Shown: positions 32,772-41,734 of the stretch, piece after piece
How positions within the stretch are numbered: the first letter of the stretch is position 1
Layout of the letters: each line of letters opens with the position of its first letter
From: Mesorhizobium sp. M2E.F.Ca.ET.219.01.1.1
GTDB taxonomy: Bacteria; Pseudomonadota; Alphaproteobacteria; Rhizobiales; Rhizobiaceae
NCBI RefSeq assembly: GCF_004016445.2
Contig: NZ_SADT02000005.1
Location: 186,001 to 250,000, forward strand
Length of the DNA stretch: 64,000 nucleotides
Direction: 5' to 3'
Position numbers and translations under genes: made by a program
Notes under the pieces: model-generated
Told to the model about the DNA's origin: nothing
Databases searched by the model: none
What the model saw: the letters and a program-made list of their open reading frames with translations, nothing else

Positions 32772-33965
32772 TCAGCCCTTCACCGCCTTGACGATCTTCT
32801 TGGCCGCATCATCCAAGTCATCGGCCGAGACGACATTCAAGCCGCTGTCGTTGATGATCTTCTTGCCGAGCTCGGCATTGGTGCCTTCCAGACGCACGAC
32901 CAGCGGCACCTTGAGGCCCACTTCCTTGACAGCCGCGATCACCCCCTCGGCGATGACATCGCATTTCATGATGCCGCCGAAGATGTTGATCAGGATGCCC
33001 TCGACCGCCGGATCCTTGGTGATGATCTTGAACGCCGCCGTGACCTTTTCCTTCGAGGCGCCGCCGCCGACATCGAGGAAGTTAGCCGGCTCAGCGCCAT
33101 AGAGCTTGATGATGTCCATCGTCGCCATGGCAAGGCCGGCGCCGTTGACCATGCAGCCGATATTGCCGTCGAGCGCGACATAGGCGAGGTCGTATTTCGA
33201 CGCCTCGATCTCCTTCTCGTCCTCTTCCGTGGTGTCGCGCAGTTCCATCACGTCGGGGTGGCGGAACAATGCGTTGTTGTCGAACGACACTTTCGCGTCG
33301 AGCACGCGCAGATGGCCGTCCTTCATGACGATCAGCGGGTTGACCTCGAGCAGGCTCATGTCCTTCTCGACAAAGGCCTTGTAGAGGATCGGGAACAGCG
33401 AGGCGCCGTCCTTCGCCGCATCGCCGTCGAGCTTCAGCGCCGCGTTGAGCGTCTTCACGTCATCGGCCGTGACGACCTTTTCCGGATCGATGGCGACGGT
33501 GACGATCTTTTCCGGCGTGTCATGCGCGACCGTCTCGATGTCCATGCCGCCTTCGGTCGAGACGACGAAGGCGATGCGGCCGACGGAGCGGTCGACCAGG
33601 ATCGAAAGATAGAGCTCGCGCTCGATGTCGGCGCCGTCCTCGATATAAAGGCGGTTGACCTGCTTGCCGGCCGGACCGGTCTGCTTGGTGACCAGCGTGT
33701 GGCCGAGCATCTCGTTGGTGTTGGCGACCACTTCGGCCGCCGACTTCGCCAGCCGCACGCCGCCCTTGGCGTCGGGGCCGAGCTCCTTGAACTTGCCCTT
33801 GCCGCGACCGCCGGCATGGATCTGGCTTTTCACGACATAAAGCGGGCCGGGCAGCGCCTTGGCGGCGGCTTCCGCCTCGCTTGCCTTGAACACCGGAACG
33901 CCGCTTGCCACCGGCGCGCCGAACGTCTTCAGCAGCGCCTTGGCCTGATACTCATGGATGTTCAT
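32772..33965 (-). CDS. sucC: Succinyl-CoA synthetase beta subunit
   Basis: The 397-residue ATP-grasp beta subunit. The N terminus MNIHEYQAKALLKTFGAPV, KSQIHAGGRGKGKFKE, NPLIVMKDGHLRVLDAK, NGAGLAMATMDIIKLYG and the C-terminal NIFGGIMKCDVIAEG are diagnostic. With SucD it forms the TCA-cycle ligase in the cytoplasm. It lies 23 bp downstream of mdh. Confidence 0.97.
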   Translation of the reverse strand: MNIHEYQAKALLKTFGAPVASGVPVFKASEAEAAAKALPGPLYVVKSQIHAGGRGKGKFKELGPDAKGGVRLAKSAAEVVANTNEMLGHTLVTKQTGPAGKQVNRLYIEDGADIERELYLSILVDRSVGRIAFVVSTEGGMDIETVAHDTPEKIVTVAIDPEKVVTADDVKTLNAALKLDGDAAKDGASLFPILYKAFVEKDMSLLEVNPLIVMKDGHLRVLDAKVSFDNNALFRHPDVMELRDTTEEDEKEIEASKYDLAYVALDGNIGCMVNGAGLAMATMDIIKLYGAEPANFLDVGGGASKEKVTAAFKIITKDPAVEGILINIFGGIMKCDVIAEGVIAAVKEVGLKVPLVVRLEGTNAELGKKIINDSGLNVVSADDLDDAAKKIVKAVKG

Positions 33966-33988
33966 GCGCTTGATCTCCGGGAGTACGA

Positions 33989-34957
33989 TTATTTGCCGGC
34001 GAGATGCGGGGCGATCTTGGTGCAGGCCTCGGTCAGGCCCTGGACGGCCGCGACCGAATTGTCGAACATCTTCTGCTCGGCCTTCGACAGGTCGATCTCG
34101 ATGACGCGCTCGACGCCGCCGGCGCCGATCACCACGGGAACGCCGACATAGGTTCCCTTGACGCCATACTGTCCCGAGAGGTGCGCGGCGCAGGGCAGCA
34201 CGCGCTTCTTGTCCTTGAGGTAGGATTCGGCCATGGCGATCGCCGAGGCCGCCGGCGCGTAATAGGCCGAACCGGTCTTCAACAGGCCGACGATCTCGGC
34301 GCCGCCGTCTCGGGTGCGCTGCACGATCTGGTCGAGCTTCTCCTTCGAGGTCCAGCCCATCTTGACGAGGTCGGGCAGCGGGATGCCGGCAACCGTCGAA
34401 TAGCGGATCATCGGCACCATCGAGTCGCCATGGCCGCCAAGCACGAAAGCGGTGACGTCCTCGACCGAGACCTTGAACTCCTCGGCCAGGAAATAGCGGA
34501 AGCGGGAGCTGTCGAGCACGCCGGCCATGCCGACGACATGGCTGGTCGGCAGGCCTGAGAACTTCTGCAGCGCCCAGACCATCGCGTCGAGCGGGTTGGT
34601 GATGCAGATGACGAACGCCTTCGGGGCATATTTCTTCAGACCTGCGCCGACCTGTTCCATCACCTTGAGGTTGATGCCCAGAAGATCATCGCGGCTCATG
34701 CCCGGCTTGCGCGGCACGCCGGCGGTCACGATGCAGACATCCGCGCCCTCGACGCCGGCATAGTCGTTGACGCCGGTGAGCCGGGAGTCGAAACCGTCGA
34801 CCGGCGACGACTGCGCAATGTCGAGACCCTTGCCCTGCGGAATGCCCTCGGCGATATCGAACAGCACCACGTCGCCGAGATCCTTGAGGCCGATCATATG
34901 GGCGAGCGTGCCGCCGATCATGCCCGAGCCGATGAGCGCTATCTTGTTGCGTGCCAT
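33989..34957 (-). CDS. mdh: Malate dehydrogenase (LDH-like type)
   Basis: The 322-residue NAD-dependent malate dehydrogenase of the lactate-dehydrogenase-like group common in alphaproteobacteria. It has the cofactor motif ALIGSGMIGGTLAHM, substrate Arg in TAGVPRKPGMSRDDLLGIN, ICITNPLDAMVW and the catalytic His in VLGGHGDSMVPM. I chose the ATG at 34957 (MARNKIALIG); the longer frame to 35074 adds non-conserved residues. It heads the mdh-suc cluster. Confidence 0.97.
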   Translation of the reverse strand: MARNKIALIGSGMIGGTLAHMIGLKDLGDVVLFDIAEGIPQGKGLDIAQSSPVDGFDSRLTGVNDYAGVEGADVCIVTAGVPRKPGMSRDDLLGINLKVMEQVGAGLKKYAPKAFVICITNPLDAMVWALQKFSGLPTSHVVGMAGVLDSSRFRYFLAEEFKVSVEDVTAFVLGGHGDSMVPMIRYSTVAGIPLPDLVKMGWTSKEKLDQIVQRTRDGGAEIVGLLKTGSAYYAPAASAIAMAESYLKDKKRVLPCAAHLSGQYGVKGTYVGVPVVIGAGGVERVIEIDLSKAEQKMFDNSVAAVQGLTEACTKIAPHLAGK

Positions 34958-35254
34958 GTGAGGATGTTTTCCCTTTGTCTGTGACGAGGTCGTGACGGGG
35001 CCGGGAGGCCGAAAGGATGCGGGAAGCCGCGAGATTTGGCCGCATCGAATAGCGCTGGCCAAGGAAAAATTCAAACGATTATTTTGAAGCCAGTCTTTTC
35101 AATCGGTTAGATGCTTTGGGAATTACGTAAACGTCAAAGTTTGCGAGCCGACTGAGGGGAATTTACACAATGAACGTCGAAATCAGAAGGCTTCATCCCG
35201 GCGATGACGCCCTTGTGATTTAAGCGCGGCATTGTTCAACGCTGGCGGGACAGC
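34958..35254. other. Upstream region of mdh
   Basis: About 300 bp without a gene, A/T-richer than its surroundings near 35060-35180. This probably contains the promoter of the mdh-suc cluster. I did not find a convincing sigma-70 pair or operator. The rest of the gap up to zapE is repeat A copy 4. Confidence 0.4.
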
Positions 35255-35408
35255 GCCCCCTCTGGCCTGCCGGCCATCTCCCCCACAAGGGGGGAGATCG
35301 ACGTCACGCAAACTTTCGCCAATCTCGAACGTTGCAGGAATGAGGGCGGCGCCGAAGCTGCCAATCTCCCCCCAAGTGGGGGAGATGTCCGGCAGGACAG
35401 AGGGGGGC
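35255..35408. repeat. Palindromic repeat family A, copy 4
   Basis: CTGGCCTGCCGGCCATCTCC faces GGAGATGTCCGGCAGGACAG. The central segment TTCGCCAATCTCGAACGTTG is shared with other copies. It lies between the zapE stop and the mdh promoter region. Confidence 0.85.
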
Positions 35409-35454
35409 GCGAAGGATCGCTGCTCGCGGTTCTTGATGCGAAGGCCGGTTGTCG

Positions 35455-36657
35455 CTACCCCTGCGCCAACCTTGCCTCCGCAGGCCGTGCCTCATCCTTC
35501 CGCCGCCCCGCCCAATCCTCCAGCCAGTCGCGGCTCTGCATCTCGACAAGGCGCGAGGCGGTGCGCTCGAATTCGAACACTTCCGTGCCGCGTTTGGCCG
35601 TGTAGAGCCCTTCCGGCGCCGCAGCGGCGCTCATCACCAGCCGCATGCGATGGTCGTAGAGCGTGTCGATCAAAAGGATGAAGCGCTTGGCTTCGTTGCG
35701 CTTGCCTTCGCCCAGCACCGGCACATGGTCGATGAAGACGGTCGAGAAGCGGCCGGCGATGGCCAGATAATCGCGCGCGCCGAGCGGCTTCTCGCAGAGG
35801 TCGGCAAAGGAAAAGCGCGCCGCGTCGCCGGCGGCGCGCGGCACGACGAGCTGGCGGCCTTTCAGCATCAGCGTCACCTCGCCGGTCGGCTGGCCATGCG
35901 TCATCGTCTTCCAGGCCTCGTCCAGCGCGCGCTCGGCCGCGGCGTCGTCCGGCGTGACATAGACCGGCTGCCGGTTGAGCTTTTCCTGCCGGTAGTCCTT
36001 GTCGGCATCGAGCGTCATCACTTGGGCATTGCGCTCGAGCAGCGAGATGAACGGCAGGAAGAGCTGGCGGTTCAGCCCGTCGCGATAGAGGTTCTCCGGC
36101 GCGACATTGGAGGTGGCGACCAGCACCACGCCATTGGCAAACAGCGCCGAGAACAGCCGCGACAGGATCATCGCGTCGGCGATGTCGGTGACCGAGAATT
36201 CGTCGAAGCACAGCACCCAGGCTTCATCGGCGAGCGCCCGGGCGACCGGCGGGATCGGATCATCTTCCTTGACCGTGCCTTCCTTGCGAGCCTGCCTGTG
36301 CTTCTGGATCCGGTCCTGCACATCGGCCATGAAATCGTTGAAATGCACTCGCCGCTTGCGGCGAACCGGCAAGAGCTCGAAGAACATGTCCATCAGCATG
36401 GTCTTGCCGCGACCGACGCTGCCATGGATGTAGAGGCCCTTGACCGGGGTGCGCGGCTGCCGCTTGGCCGCGAACAGCCAGCCCAGTGCGCTCGATTTCT
36501 GCGCCAGTCTTTTGGCCGAAATCTCGTCGATCAACCGATCGAGCGCGGCGACGATGCGCTCCTGCGCCGGATCGCGCTCGACAGCGCCGCTCTGGACGAG
36601 ATGGTCGTAGCGCTGCCTGACGGTCGCGTGGGTCTGGAGGCCGTCACGCAGGTGCAT
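35455..36657 (-). CDS. zapE: Cell division protein ZapE (AFG1-like ATPase)
   Basis: A 400-residue AFG1-family ATPase. The Walker A motif is GLYIHGSVGRGKTMLMDMFF, the Walker B region is EAWVLCFDEFSVTDIADAMIL, and HFNDFMADVQDRI follows the first. In proteobacteria ZapE associates with the Z-ring during constriction. The N terminus MHLRDGLQTHATVRQRYDHL is normal. It lies upstream of mdh on the same strand, a gene order frequent in rhizobia, although repeat A copy 4 and the mdh promoter region intervene. Confidence 0.95.
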   Translation of the reverse strand: MHLRDGLQTHATVRQRYDHLVQSGAVERDPAQERIVAALDRLIDEISAKRLAQKSSALGWLFAAKRQPRTPVKGLYIHGSVGRGKTMLMDMFFELLPVRRKRRVHFNDFMADVQDRIQKHRQARKEGTVKEDDPIPPVARALADEAWVLCFDEFSVTDIADAMILSRLFSALFANGVVLVATSNVAPENLYRDGLNRQLFLPFISLLERNAQVMTLDADKDYRQEKLNRQPVYVTPDDAAAERALDEAWKTMTHGQPTGEVTLMLKGRQLVVPRAAGDAARFSFADLCEKPLGARDYLAIAGRFSTVFIDHVPVLGEGKRNEAKRFILLIDTLYDHRMRLVMSAAAAPEGLYTAKRGTEVFEFERTASRLVEMQSRDWLEDWAGRRKDEARPAEARLAQG

Positions 36658-36702
36658 GGTTCACATCATTTACTTTGAGCAAAATGCTCCAGGGAGGCGC
36701 CA

Positions 36703-36844
36703 GGCTATGTTGAGATTCAGGTCAGGCCAAGCCGAGAAGGGTGGGTTCCGAGAACCGGAGCGGAGCGTACTTTTCGTACGTGAGCACCGGAAGCGCAGGA
36801 AGCCGCCATTCGCAGGCCGGCATCACCTGAATATCAGCGTAGCC
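36703..36844. repeat. Palindromic repeat family D, copy 1
   Basis: A 142-bp element whose ends GGCTATGTTGAGATTCAGGT and ACCTGAATATCAGCGTAGCC are inverted. Inside, GAACCGGAGCGGAGCGTAC and GTACGTGAGCACCGGAAGCG form a second imperfect inverted pair. It begins directly at the TAG stop of the Omp19-like gene. A second complete copy of the same length is at 48688-48829. Confidence 0.88.
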
Positions 36845-37401
36845 TACCTTGTAAGCGAGATGGGCTGCCCATTGGAAGTCTGGCCGTCGAACTTTTCCCC
36901 GCCTGACGAGTAGAGCCTGGCCAGCGTGCCGCCATTTTCGTCGTAGAGCGTCAGCTGCTTGCCGGCGACATTCCACGACTTGATGCCGTCGATCGGCGCC
37001 GGACAGTGCAGCGGACCGGCGCGGTAGCCGGCGCCGAACTTGGTCTGCGGCGTCGCCACCTTGCAGCTCTGCCCGGAGACATTGACGTTCCATACGCCGG
37101 CGACGCTGGCCGCGGTGAGATCGGTGGCGCCGGCGGGCGCGGTGCCGTCCGGCGGCAGCGAAGCGACCTGGGTGTTCTTCGGCGCGGTCGGGAATTGTGA
37201 CGGATCGGTGGTGCCGGGAGCGGCCGGCGGCGGCAGCTGATTCTGCGTCACCGTGCCGGACGGCGCCGGCGTCAGCGGCGCCGGCTGCTGGTCGTCCATC
37301 GACGAGAAGCGCGAGGTCGAACAGCCGCTCGCAACCAGCGCGGCCAGCGAGATGGCCATGAGGCCGCTCCGCGAAAAGGGGCGGGTTATCGAAAAATTCA
37401 T
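36844..37401 (-). CDS. Omp19-like lipoprotein, AprI/Inh protease-inhibitor domain
   Basis: A 185-residue outer-membrane lipoprotein. The signal ends in the lipobox LVASGC (C27). A Pro/Thr/Ala-rich linker covers residues ~38-95, then the AprI/Inh-type barrel: AASVAGVWNVNVSGQSCKVA, GPLHCPAPIDGIKSWNVAG and LTLYDENGGTLARLYSSGG, with two cysteines. The closest known relative by pattern is Brucella Omp19, reported as a protease inhibitor. ATG 37401 follows GGAGG. The inhibitor function is inferred from the family. Confidence 0.86.
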   Translation of the reverse strand: MNFSITRPFSRSGLMAISLAALVASGCSTSRFSSMDDQQPAPLTPAPSGTVTQNQLPPPAAPGTTDPSQFPTAPKNTQVASLPPDGTAPAGATDLTAASVAGVWNVNVSGQSCKVATPQTKFGAGYRAGPLHCPAPIDGIKSWNVAGKQLTLYDENGGTLARLYSSGGEKFDGQTSNGQPISLTR

Positions 37402-37598
37402 CAAAACCTCCGTCGGATCCGGCCGGGGGGAGCCATCCGCGTAATCTCCGCTCCACCAAGATGGCGAAGGTGGCAGAATTTCAACCCGATATGGTTAAAA
37501 TAGGGTTTTCGAGCCGGATGTTGCAAATTTATCGCAGCAAGCGGACGGCGCGGGAAAGCCGCCCCGGGGAATTCGCCTAAGCCGTTGAGATATCGGTA

Positions 37599-38036
37599 TT
37601 AAATCCGGGCGCTTGGCACGAACACATAGCCGTCCGGGCCGACGATGTAGCATTCGCGCAGGCCATGCGGCTTGTCGATGGAGCCGGCCAGCACGATGTG
37701 GCCGAGCGCCGCCGCCTTTTTCTCGACCGCATCCGGATCGGCGCCGTAAAGGCGCAGCTCTATGCCGGCCCCGCGTGTCTCGGCGCCCGAAGTGACCCCG
37801 GTCATCGGATTGTCGAGATAGGAATGGTCGGCATGCAGCATGAAGACCGAGCCCAAAAGCTCGATCGCCGCGAAATCCTCGTCGGCATAGATGATGCGGG
37901 CGCCGAGCACGTCGCGGCAGAAAACTTCCATCGCCGCCATGTCGGTGACCAACAGGTTGACGCCGACCCCCAGCGGCAATGAGCGGCCGAAATCCTCGGC
38001 CTTCATCCACGGTGTCCTGGTTCGCTTCATGACCAT
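37599..38036 (-). CDS. VOC/glyoxalase-fold protein
   Basis: A 145-residue protein of the vicinal-oxygen-chelate superfamily. GVGVNLLVTDMAAMEVFCRDVLG is the classic first strand-helix, and IELRLYGADPDAVEKKAAALGH with CYIVGPDGYVFVP the second half. The usual metal ligands are only partly evident, so enzyme activity is uncertain. Two ATGs (38036 and 38030) are possible; the first has GAGGGGG upstream. It has no operon partner. Confidence 0.82.
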   Translation of the reverse strand: MVMKRTRTPWMKAEDFGRSLPLGVGVNLLVTDMAAMEVFCRDVLGARIIYADEDFAAIELLGSVFMLHADHSYLDNPMTGVTSGAETRGAGIELRLYGADPDAVEKKAAALGHIVLAGSIDKPHGLRECYIVGPDGYVFVPSARI

Positions 38037-38162
38037 GACGGTCGCCCCCTCGCTCCCGATCCTAGATGAACCGGGTTCCGACGATTGGCATTCGCCAGCA
38101 AAATGCTTGCGCCAGGCAGGGGTCTCCTTATCTCAGGAGGGGACCGAGCCGGCGGAGTGAGA

Positions 38163-39170
38163 ATGGCCGCGAGAAAAAGAACCGCCAATCGCTACTACAA
38201 CGGCCCGCGCAGCGATCATTTCGACGGCGCCTTGTTCTTCAACCCCGGCGGCAAGCCGCCGGGGCGCTTCAGCGATCTCCTTAGATGGCAATTCAGCGGC
38301 GGACGGGCGAAATGGCCTGCCACCGTTCCGAGCCCCCATCCGCCAGCAAAACCGGACGGGCTGCTGGATGGTGGCGCGCTTCGGGTCACCATGGTCGGCC
38401 ATGCCTCGCTTCTCATCCAGACGGCCGGGCTGAACATCCTGACCGATCCGGTCTGGTCGGAGCGCGCCTCACCCTTCGCCTTCGCCGGCCCCAGAAGGGT
38501 CAATGCGCCAGGGATCGCTTTTGCCGACCTGCCGCCGATTGACCTGGTCCTTGTCAGCCACAACCACTACGACCATCTCGACCTCGCCACGCTGAGGCGG
38601 CTGAAGGAGAGCCACGACGCACGCGTCATCACGCCGCTCGGCAACGATGCCATCATCCGCCGCGCCGTGCCCGGCATGCGGCTCAGCGTGCATGATTGGG
38701 GCGACAGGATCGACGCCGGGGCGGCCGCCATTCATGTCGAGCCGGCGCATCATTGGTCGGCGCGCGGCGGGCGCGACCGCCGCATGGCGCTTTGGGCTGG
38801 CTTCGTCATCGAAACGGTGGGCGGCAACATCTATTTCGCCGGCGATACCGGCTTCCATGACGGCATCAACTACCGGCTGATGGCAAAAAAGCATGGTGGC
38901 TTTCGCCTCGCTATCCTGCCGATCGGCGCCTGTGAGCCGCGCTGGTTCATGGCGCCGCAGCACCAGAATCCGGAGGAGGCCGTTCTCGGCATGAAACTGT
39001 GCAATGCGGCTCACGCCGCAGGCTGCCACTGGGGCACATTCCACCTCACCGACGAGCCGGTCGAGGAGCCGGCGCAGAAGCTGGCCGAGGCGCTCGAGGC
39101 GCACGGCCTGCCGCCGGAGCGTTTCCGCGCCATGCGTCCTGGTGAAGTCTGGGACATACCGCCCATCTGA
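38163..39170 (+). CDS. MBL-fold metallo-hydrolase (UlaG/NAPE-PLD-like)
   Basis: A 335-residue metallo-beta-lactamase-fold hydrolase. The metal-binding motif is LVLVSHNHYDHLDLATL (HxHxDH), with ILTDPVWSERASPF before it and IYFAGDTGFHDGI and WGTFHLTDEPVEEP after it. The N-terminal YYNGPRSDHFDGALFFNPGG is typical of the group that includes NAPE-PLD-like phospholipases and RomA-type proteins. The substrate is unknown. The start at ATG 38163 follows the short GGCGGAGTGAG; the protein has no signal peptide. Confidence 0.9.
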   Translation: MAARKRTANRYYNGPRSDHFDGALFFNPGGKPPGRFSDLLRWQFSGGRAKWPATVPSPHPPAKPDGLLDGGALRVTMVGHASLLIQTAGLNILTDPVWSERASPFAFAGPRRVNAPGIAFADLPPIDLVLVSHNHYDHLDLATLRRLKESHDARVITPLGNDAIIRRAVPGMRLSVHDWGDRIDAGAAAIHVEPAHHWSARGGRDRRMALWAGFVIETVGGNIYFAGDTGFHDGINYRLMAKKHGGFRLAILPIGACEPRWFMAPQHQNPEEAVLGMKLCNAAHAAGCHWGTFHLTDEPVEEPAQKLAEALEAHGLPPERFRAMRPGEVWDIPPI

Positions 39171-39231
39171 CAAGGAACACAAACCGGCGAAACGCGTTGG
39201 GTTTCACGACGCAATTTCGCCGGAGCTTCCC

Positions 39232-39393
39232 ATGATCAGGTGGATCATCATTCTTCTCATCATTGCCGCCGCCGCCAGCCTGCTCGGCATGCCGGCCTTG
39301 GCCGGTGCCGCTGCCATGGGCGCGCGGGTGCTGATCGGCATCGTGCTGATCCTCTTCCTGCTGCTCGTGCTCGGCGTCTTTGCGGTAACATAG
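39232..39393 (+). CDS. DUF1328 small membrane protein
   Basis: A 53-residue protein consisting almost entirely of two hydrophobic segments (IIILLIIAAAASLLGMPALA and LIGIVLILFLLLVLGVF), the pattern of the UPF0391/DUF1328 family of tiny inner-membrane proteins. CGGAG precedes the ATG. The family has been linked to stress in some bacteria, but its role is unknown. Confidence 0.82.
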   Translation: MIRWIIILLIIAAAASLLGMPALAGAAAMGARVLIGIVLILFLLLVLGVFAVT

Positions 39394-39509
39394 GCGCGAC
39401 CGCCAGGTCGTCGCGGGGCGACCTACTCGTTGTCGCCACACGGGTCGCACTGGTAATTCTCGCCCGTTTCCGCCATATAGCGGCCAAACGGATTGGAATG
39501 ACCGGTTAG

Positions 39510-40394
39510 ATGGCAGGCACGGCCCCCTTCGCCAAGATGAACGGCATCGGCAACGAGATCATCGTTGCCGATATGCGCGGCCGTGCCGACAGGGTCACGC
39601 CGGCGGCGGCGATCGCGCTGAACGCCGACGCGGCGACCAAGTTCGACCAGATCATGGCGATCCACGATGCGCGCACGCCGGGCACCGCTTACTACATCGA
39701 CATCCTGAACTCGGACGGATCCGGGGCGCAGGCCTGCGGCAACGGCACGCGCTGCGTCGTCCAGGCTCTAGCCGCCGAGACCGGCCAGAAGAGCTTCACC
39801 TTCGAGACCCGCGCGGGCATCCTGAATGCGCAGGAGCATGCCGACGGCTCGATCTCGGTCGACATGGGCAAGCCACGCTTCGGCTGGCAGGAGATCCCGC
39901 TGGCGGAAGAGTTCCGCGACACCCGCATGATCGAGCTGCAGATCGGTCCGATCGACGCGCCGGTGCTGCATTCGCCCTCGGCGGTGTCGATGGGCAACCC
40001 GCATGCCATCTTCTGGGTCGACAACGACGTCTGGTCCTACGAGCTCGACCGCTTCGGCCCGCTGCTCGAAAACCACCCGATCTTCCCCGAGCGAGCCAAC
40101 ATCACCCTCGCCCAGGTCACGTCGCCCGAGACGATGATCATCCGCACCTGGGAACGTGGCGCCGGCCTGACCAAGGCCTGTGGCTCGGCAGCCTGCGCCG
40201 CCGTGGTTGCCGCCGCCCGCACCAAGCGCACCGGCCGCAGTGTGACGCTGATGACGCCCGGCGGCGGCGAGCTGCATGTCGAATGGCGCGACGACGACCA
40301 CGTCATCCTGACCGGCGCGGCCGAATGGGAATTTTCCGGCAGCTTCGATCCCTCGACCGGCGCCTGGGCCCGCGACACCGAAAGCGCCGCCTGA
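39510..40394 (+). CDS. dapF: Diaminopimelate epimerase
   Basis: The 294-residue DapF interconverts LL- and meso-diaminopimelate for lysine and peptidoglycan synthesis. The two catalytic cysteines are in QACGNGTRCVVQAL and TKACGSAACAAVVAA; the N terminus FAKMNGIGNEIIVADMRG is canonical. It overlaps the start of mtaB by one base (TGATG), so dapF-mtaB-ftsY-yciB probably form one operon. Confidence 0.97.
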   Translation: MAGTAPFAKMNGIGNEIIVADMRGRADRVTPAAAIALNADAATKFDQIMAIHDARTPGTAYYIDILNSDGSGAQACGNGTRCVVQALAAETGQKSFTFETRAGILNAQEHADGSISVDMGKPRFGWQEIPLAEEFRDTRMIELQIGPIDAPVLHSPSAVSMGNPHAIFWVDNDVWSYELDRFGPLLENHPIFPERANITLAQVTSPETMIIRTWERGAGLTKACGSAACAAVVAAARTKRTGRSVTLMTPGGGELHVEWRDDDHVILTGAAEWEFSGSFDPSTGAWARDTESAA

Positions 40395-41719
40395 TGTCCG
40401 CCTTTGGAAAAGGCGTGACCCAAGCCCCCACCGGCAAGGGCATCGACGTCGTCACCTTCGGCTGCCGCCTCAACACCTATGAATCGGAAGTGATGCGCCG
40501 CGAGGCGGAGAGCGCCGGCCTCGGCGCACTCCAGGGCGGCGCCGTGATCTTCAACACCTGTGCGGTCACGGCCGAAGCGGTGCGCCAGGCCAAGCAGGCG
40601 ATCCGCACGGCGCGGCGTGAAAACCCTTCAGCCCGCATCATCGTCACCGGCTGCGCGGCGCAGACCGAGCCGCAGAACTTCGCCGCCATGGACGAGGTCG
40701 ACCTCGTGCTCGGCAATGAGGAGAAGCTCAAGGCGAACTCCTACCGCGCGCTGCCCGATTTCGGCGTCAACGACACCGAGAAGGCGCGCGTCAACGACAT
40801 TTTCTCGGTGCGCGAGACGGCAGGCCACATGGTCGACGCCATCGAAGGCCGCGCGCGCGCCTTCGTGCAGGTTCAGAATGGCTGCGACCATCGCTGCACC
40901 TTCTGCATCATCCCTTACGGACGCGGAAACTCGCGCTCGGTGCCGATGGGCGCCGTGGTCGAGCAGGTGAAACGCCTTGCCGGCAACGGCTATGCCGAGA
41001 TCGTGCTCTCCGGCGTCGACATGACCAGCTTCGGCGCCGACCTGCCGGGCAGCCCGAAGCTTGGAAAACTGGTGAAGACCATTCTGCGCCAGGTGCCGGA
41101 TGTGAAGCGACTCAGGCTGTCCTCGATCGATTCCATCGAGGCCGACGACGACCTGCTCGACGCCATCGCCACCGAATCCAGGCTGATGCCGCATCTGCAT
41201 CTGTCGCTGCAGTCGGGCGACGACATGATCCTGAAGCGCATGAAGCGGCGCCATCTGCGCGACCAGTCGATCCGCTTCTGCGAGGACGTGCGCAAGCTGC
41301 GCCCTGCAATCGTCTTCGGCGCCGACATCATCGCCGGCTTCCCGACCGAGACCGAGGCGATGTTCGAGAACTCGGAGAAAATCGTCGAGGAATGCGGCCT
41401 GACGCATCTGCACGTCTTTCCGTTCAGCCCGCGCGAAGGCACGCCCGCCGCGCGCATGCCGCAGGTCCGCCGCGAGGTGGTGAAGGCGCGCGCCGCGAGG
41501 CTGCGCGCCGCCGGCGAGGCCGCCTATCGTCGTCATCTGACCTCGCTCCCCGGCACGCGGCAGTCGATCCTGATCGAGCGTGACGGGCTCGGCCGCACCG
41601 AAGGGTTCACGCTGGCCGCGATCGACACCGGCGTGCCCGGCGAGATCGTCGAAGCCATCATCACCGGCCATGACGGCGCCCGACTGATTGCGGCGCCGCT
41701 GACCGCGCAAGCCGCCTGA
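40394..41719 (+). CDS. mtaB: tRNA t6A37 methylthiotransferase
   Basis: A 441-residue radical-SAM methylthiotransferase that makes ms2t6A at position 37 of ANN-decoding tRNAs. The N-terminal UPF0004 domain has cysteines in TFGCRLNTYESEVMRREAE, NTCAVTAEAVRQ and VTGCAAQTEP. The radical-SAM cluster motif is GCDHRCTFCIIPYGRGNSRS. A TRAM-like C-terminal end follows. The start at 40394 is coupled to dapF; a longer frame to 40283 lies within dapF and is rejected. Confidence 0.95.
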   Translation: MSAFGKGVTQAPTGKGIDVVTFGCRLNTYESEVMRREAESAGLGALQGGAVIFNTCAVTAEAVRQAKQAIRTARRENPSARIIVTGCAAQTEPQNFAAMDEVDLVLGNEEKLKANSYRALPDFGVNDTEKARVNDIFSVRETAGHMVDAIEGRARAFVQVQNGCDHRCTFCIIPYGRGNSRSVPMGAVVEQVKRLAGNGYAEIVLSGVDMTSFGADLPGSPKLGKLVKTILRQVPDVKRLRLSSIDSIEADDDLLDAIATESRLMPHLHLSLQSGDDMILKRMKRRHLRDQSIRFCEDVRKLRPAIVFGADIIAGFPTETEAMFENSEKIVEECGLTHLHVFPFSPREGTPAARMPQVRREVVKARAARLRAAGEAAYRRHLTSLPGTRQSILIERDGLGRTEGFTLAAIDTGVPGEIVEAIITGHDGARLIAAPLTAQAA

Positions 41720-41734
41720 GAAACTGCGAGACGC

